Positions 6,046-6,947 of a stretch of 6,947 nucleotides of DNA are shown here, in pieces (positions within the stretch are counted from its first letter, which is position 1; each line of letters starts with the position of its first letter). Under the pieces are notes generated by a model. The model saw nothing but the letters and a program-made list of their open reading frames with translations. It was not told the DNA's origin and searched no databases. A program made the translations under genes and the position numbers. The stretch lies in the NCBI GenBank assembly GCA_020696915.1, contig JAJFMR010000288.1:1-6947 (forward strand), in the 5' to 3' direction. Origin of the DNA: Rhizobiaceae bacterium. GTDB taxonomy: Bacteria; Pseudomonadota; Alphaproteobacteria; Rhizobiales; Rhizobiaceae.

Positions 6046-6695
6046 GCGCCGACCAGGAAGATCGCGAGGGATTTGCGGCTTTCCTGCTTCGCCTGCGCGG
6101 CAGGGGAATCGTCGCCAAGGGCCTGATTGCAGCTTTCGAGGCGACGCCGCGGCGGTCCTTCATTCCCCTCCAGTGGCAGGACGCGGCCTGGTCGGAGCGC
6201 ATGATCCCGATCGAATGCGGAGAGGCGATCGAAGGCACCGACCTGCAGGCGGCTGCGCTGGCTGCGCTTTCGCTGGAGCCCGGCCATCGCGTCCTCGAGA
6301 TCGGCACCGGCTCCGGCTATTCGGCCGCCGTCATGTCGCGGCTGTCGGCCAGGGTGTTCACGGTCGAGCGATACAAGACGCTGACGGAACTTGCCCGGCA
6401 ACGATTCGAGACGCTCGGCATCTCCAATGTGTTTGCCAGGCAGGCGGACGGCTCGGACGGGCTGGCCGGGGAAGGGCCGTTCGACCGAATCATCGTATGG
6501 GCGGCGTTCGATGCGCTGCCCCGCGGTTTCGTCGATCAGCTGGCCACGGGCGGCATGATGATTGCGCCGATCGGTCCCGCCGAGGGCGAGCAGGGGCTCG
6601 TCCGGCTGATCAAGGTCGGCAGCCGCTTCGAGCGGGAAGATATCGGCAAAGTCCGGCTGCAGCCGATCCAGAGCGGCGTGCCTGCCGTTATATGA
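6042..6695 (+). CDS. pcm: Protein-L-isoaspartate O-methyltransferase family protein (Pcm)
   Basis: 217 residues. Family members use S-adenosylmethionine to methylate isoaspartate in aged proteins, starting repair. The SAM-binding motif I is clear: VLEIGTGSGYSAAV (84-97), followed by the acidic residue of VERY (108-111), the motif QADGSDG (134-140) and FDRIIVWAAFDALP (147-160), and GGMMIAPIG (170-178). However, the canonical ISQP-type active-site motif is absent: the aligned stretch reads IECGEAIEGTD (57-67), with Glu64 in place of the usual serine. From memory, rhizobial Pcm homologues beside surE show a similar change, so this may be a lineage subtype rather than damage; its repair activity should not be assumed. 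ATG 6042 overlaps the surE stop (ATGA) and has AAGG at 6031-6034. Confidence 0.88.
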   Translation: MSADQEDREGFAAFLLRLRGRGIVAKGLIAAFEATPRRSFIPLQWQDAAWSERMIPIECGEAIEGTDLQAAALAALSLEPGHRVLEIGTGSGYSAAVMSRLSARVFTVERYKTLTELARQRFETLGISNVFARQADGSDGLAGEGPFDRIIVWAAFDALPRGFVDQLATGGMMIAPIGPAEGEQGLVRLIKVGSRFEREDIGKVRLQPIQSGVPAVI

Positions 6696-6757
6696 CGGAC
6701 GACACCGGCATGGCGCTCCTTCATGGCGCGGGGTGGTGGGTCACTGTTTTGTCATTC

Positions 6758-6782
6758 GGCGCTGCTTCCGGAGCCAAGCGCC
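6758..6782 (+). repeat. Stem-loop downstream of pcm
   Basis: GGCGCT (6758-6763) pairs with AGCGCC (6777-6782), and inside it GCT (6764-6766) pairs with AGC (6772-6774), with a 2-base bulge and the loop TCCGG. It is the first of three inverted repeats after the last gene of the cluster. No T-run follows, so it may protect mRNA ends or belong to a composite palindromic element. Confidence 0.5.
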
Positions 6783-6810
6783 CTCGTGGTTCGACAAGCT
6801 CACCATGAGG
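6782..6810. repeat. Palindromic element resembling a dispersed proteobacterial repeat
   Basis: CCTCGTGGT (6782-6790) and ACCATGAGG (6802-6810) pair over 9 bp with one G-T pair around the loop TCGACAAGCTC. The core TTCGACAAGCTCA (6790-6802) is a string I recognise from short intergenic palindromes scattered in many alphaproteobacterial and other proteobacterial genomes. It lies outside any supported gene, as expected for such an element. The dispersal claim is from memory and unverified here. The AAGCTCACC part (6796-6804) recurs at 6819-6827. Confidence 0.55.
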
Positions 6811-6831
6811 ACTACTGAAAGCTCACCGGTT

Positions 6832-6873
6832 AGTCGGGGAACTGCATTCACCGTCGCACCGCCCGACTTTATT
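6832..6873 (+). terminator. Candidate intrinsic terminator for the serS-surE-pcm unit
   Basis: AGTCGGG (6832-6838) pairs perfectly with CCCGACT (6862-6868), and TTTATT follows at 6868-6873. The 23-base loop is long for an intrinsic terminator, which lowers confidence. Its place, 137 bases after pcm and before an AT-richer segment, fits the end of a transcript. Confidence 0.4.
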
Positions 6874-6892
6874 GCGAATGCGGGGGCAGGGC

Positions 6893-6907
6893 TTAACCGA
6901 CCAGTAA
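6893..6907. promoter_or_regulatory. CtrA-like site in the putative promoter of the next gene
   Basis: TTAA (6893-6896), seven bases, then GTAA (6904-6907) differs by one base from the TTAA-N7-TTAA consensus of the alphaproteobacterial cell-cycle regulator CtrA; the first half also reads TTAACC. It lies in the AT-richer end of the window, where no open frame with a ribosome-binding site is seen. The next gene in this synteny is often an nlpD/lppB-type M23 peptidase. A single near match is weak evidence. Confidence 0.25.
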
Positions 6908-6947
6908 CACTAACACGATTTAATCATGCCAGTTCTTGTCTGGGTAT

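Noticed and set aside
6709..6729. Direct repeat CATGGCGC at 6709-6716 and 6722-6729
   Set aside because: An 8-base repeat at short distance in GC-rich DNA is not distinctive and shows no mobile-element features.
6692..6808. A 38-codon frame starting in an ATGA overlap with pcm
   Set aside because: The overlap is attractive, but the peptide has no recognisable features, there is no clear ribosome-binding site, and the frame runs through the first hairpin and ends inside the palindromic repeat. It is probably chance.
6926..6947. ATG near the window end (MPVLVWV) as the start of the next gene
   Set aside because: There is no ribosome-binding site and too few codons to judge; it does not resemble the lipoprotein-type start expected of an nlpD/lppB gene.
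1..6947. CRISPR arrays, tRNA or rRNA genes, insertion sequences, phage or defence genes
   Set aside because: None was seen: there are no regularly spaced repeats, no cloverleaf sequence that I could recognise, and no transposase or integrase motifs in the open frames.

Overview
The window looks like ordinary core chromosome of an alphaproteobacterium, most likely of the order Hyphomicrobiales (Rhizobiales), perhaps near Mesorhizobium and its relatives. The DNA is GC-rich, the genes lie tightly packed on the plus strand with ATGA and GTGA overlaps, and the order scpA-scpB / tatA-tatB-tatC / serS / surE / pcm is the familiar rhizobial arrangement. The genus is an inference from gene order and protein style, not from a search.

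Layout. Bases 1-880 hold the 3' end of scpA and all of scpB, the two non-SMC subunits of the condensin complex that organises and segregates the chromosome. Bases 921-2027 encode a lone ABC-transporter ATPase of the FbpC/PotA/CysA type, with no permease or binding protein in the window. Bases 2063-3782 hold tatA, tatB and tatC, the twin-arginine translocase that exports folded proteins across the inner membrane. A 171-base leader with several possible hairpins precedes serS (3954-5309, seryl-tRNA synthetase). surE (5287-6045, survival nucleotidase) overlaps the end of serS by 23 bases, and pcm (6042-6695, an isoaspartate-methyltransferase-family protein) overlaps surE by 4. Bases 6696-6947 carry no supported gene but hold three consecutive inverted repeats and an AT-richer end that resembles a promoter region for the next gene, which in this synteny is usually an nlpD/lppB-type M23 peptidase.

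How the genes work together. The block joins housekeeping functions (condensin, protein export, tRNA charging, stationary-phase maintenance) rather than one pathway. scpA-scpB, tatABC and serS-surE-pcm look like three translationally coupled units that may be partly co-transcribed.

The main anomaly is in tatB. Its N-terminal half reads normally in one frame, but the expected Ala/Lys/Pro-rich tail and the stop that overlaps tatC lie in the -1 frame. One base therefore appears to be missing near 2731. Other points are a perfect 13-bp inverted repeat inside the ABC gene, a possible upstream short reading frame and alternative hairpins before serS, and a Pcm that lacks the usual active-site motif. 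I found no sign of a defence system, mobile element, CRISPR array or RNA gene, and I do not think the window contains a new multi-gene system.
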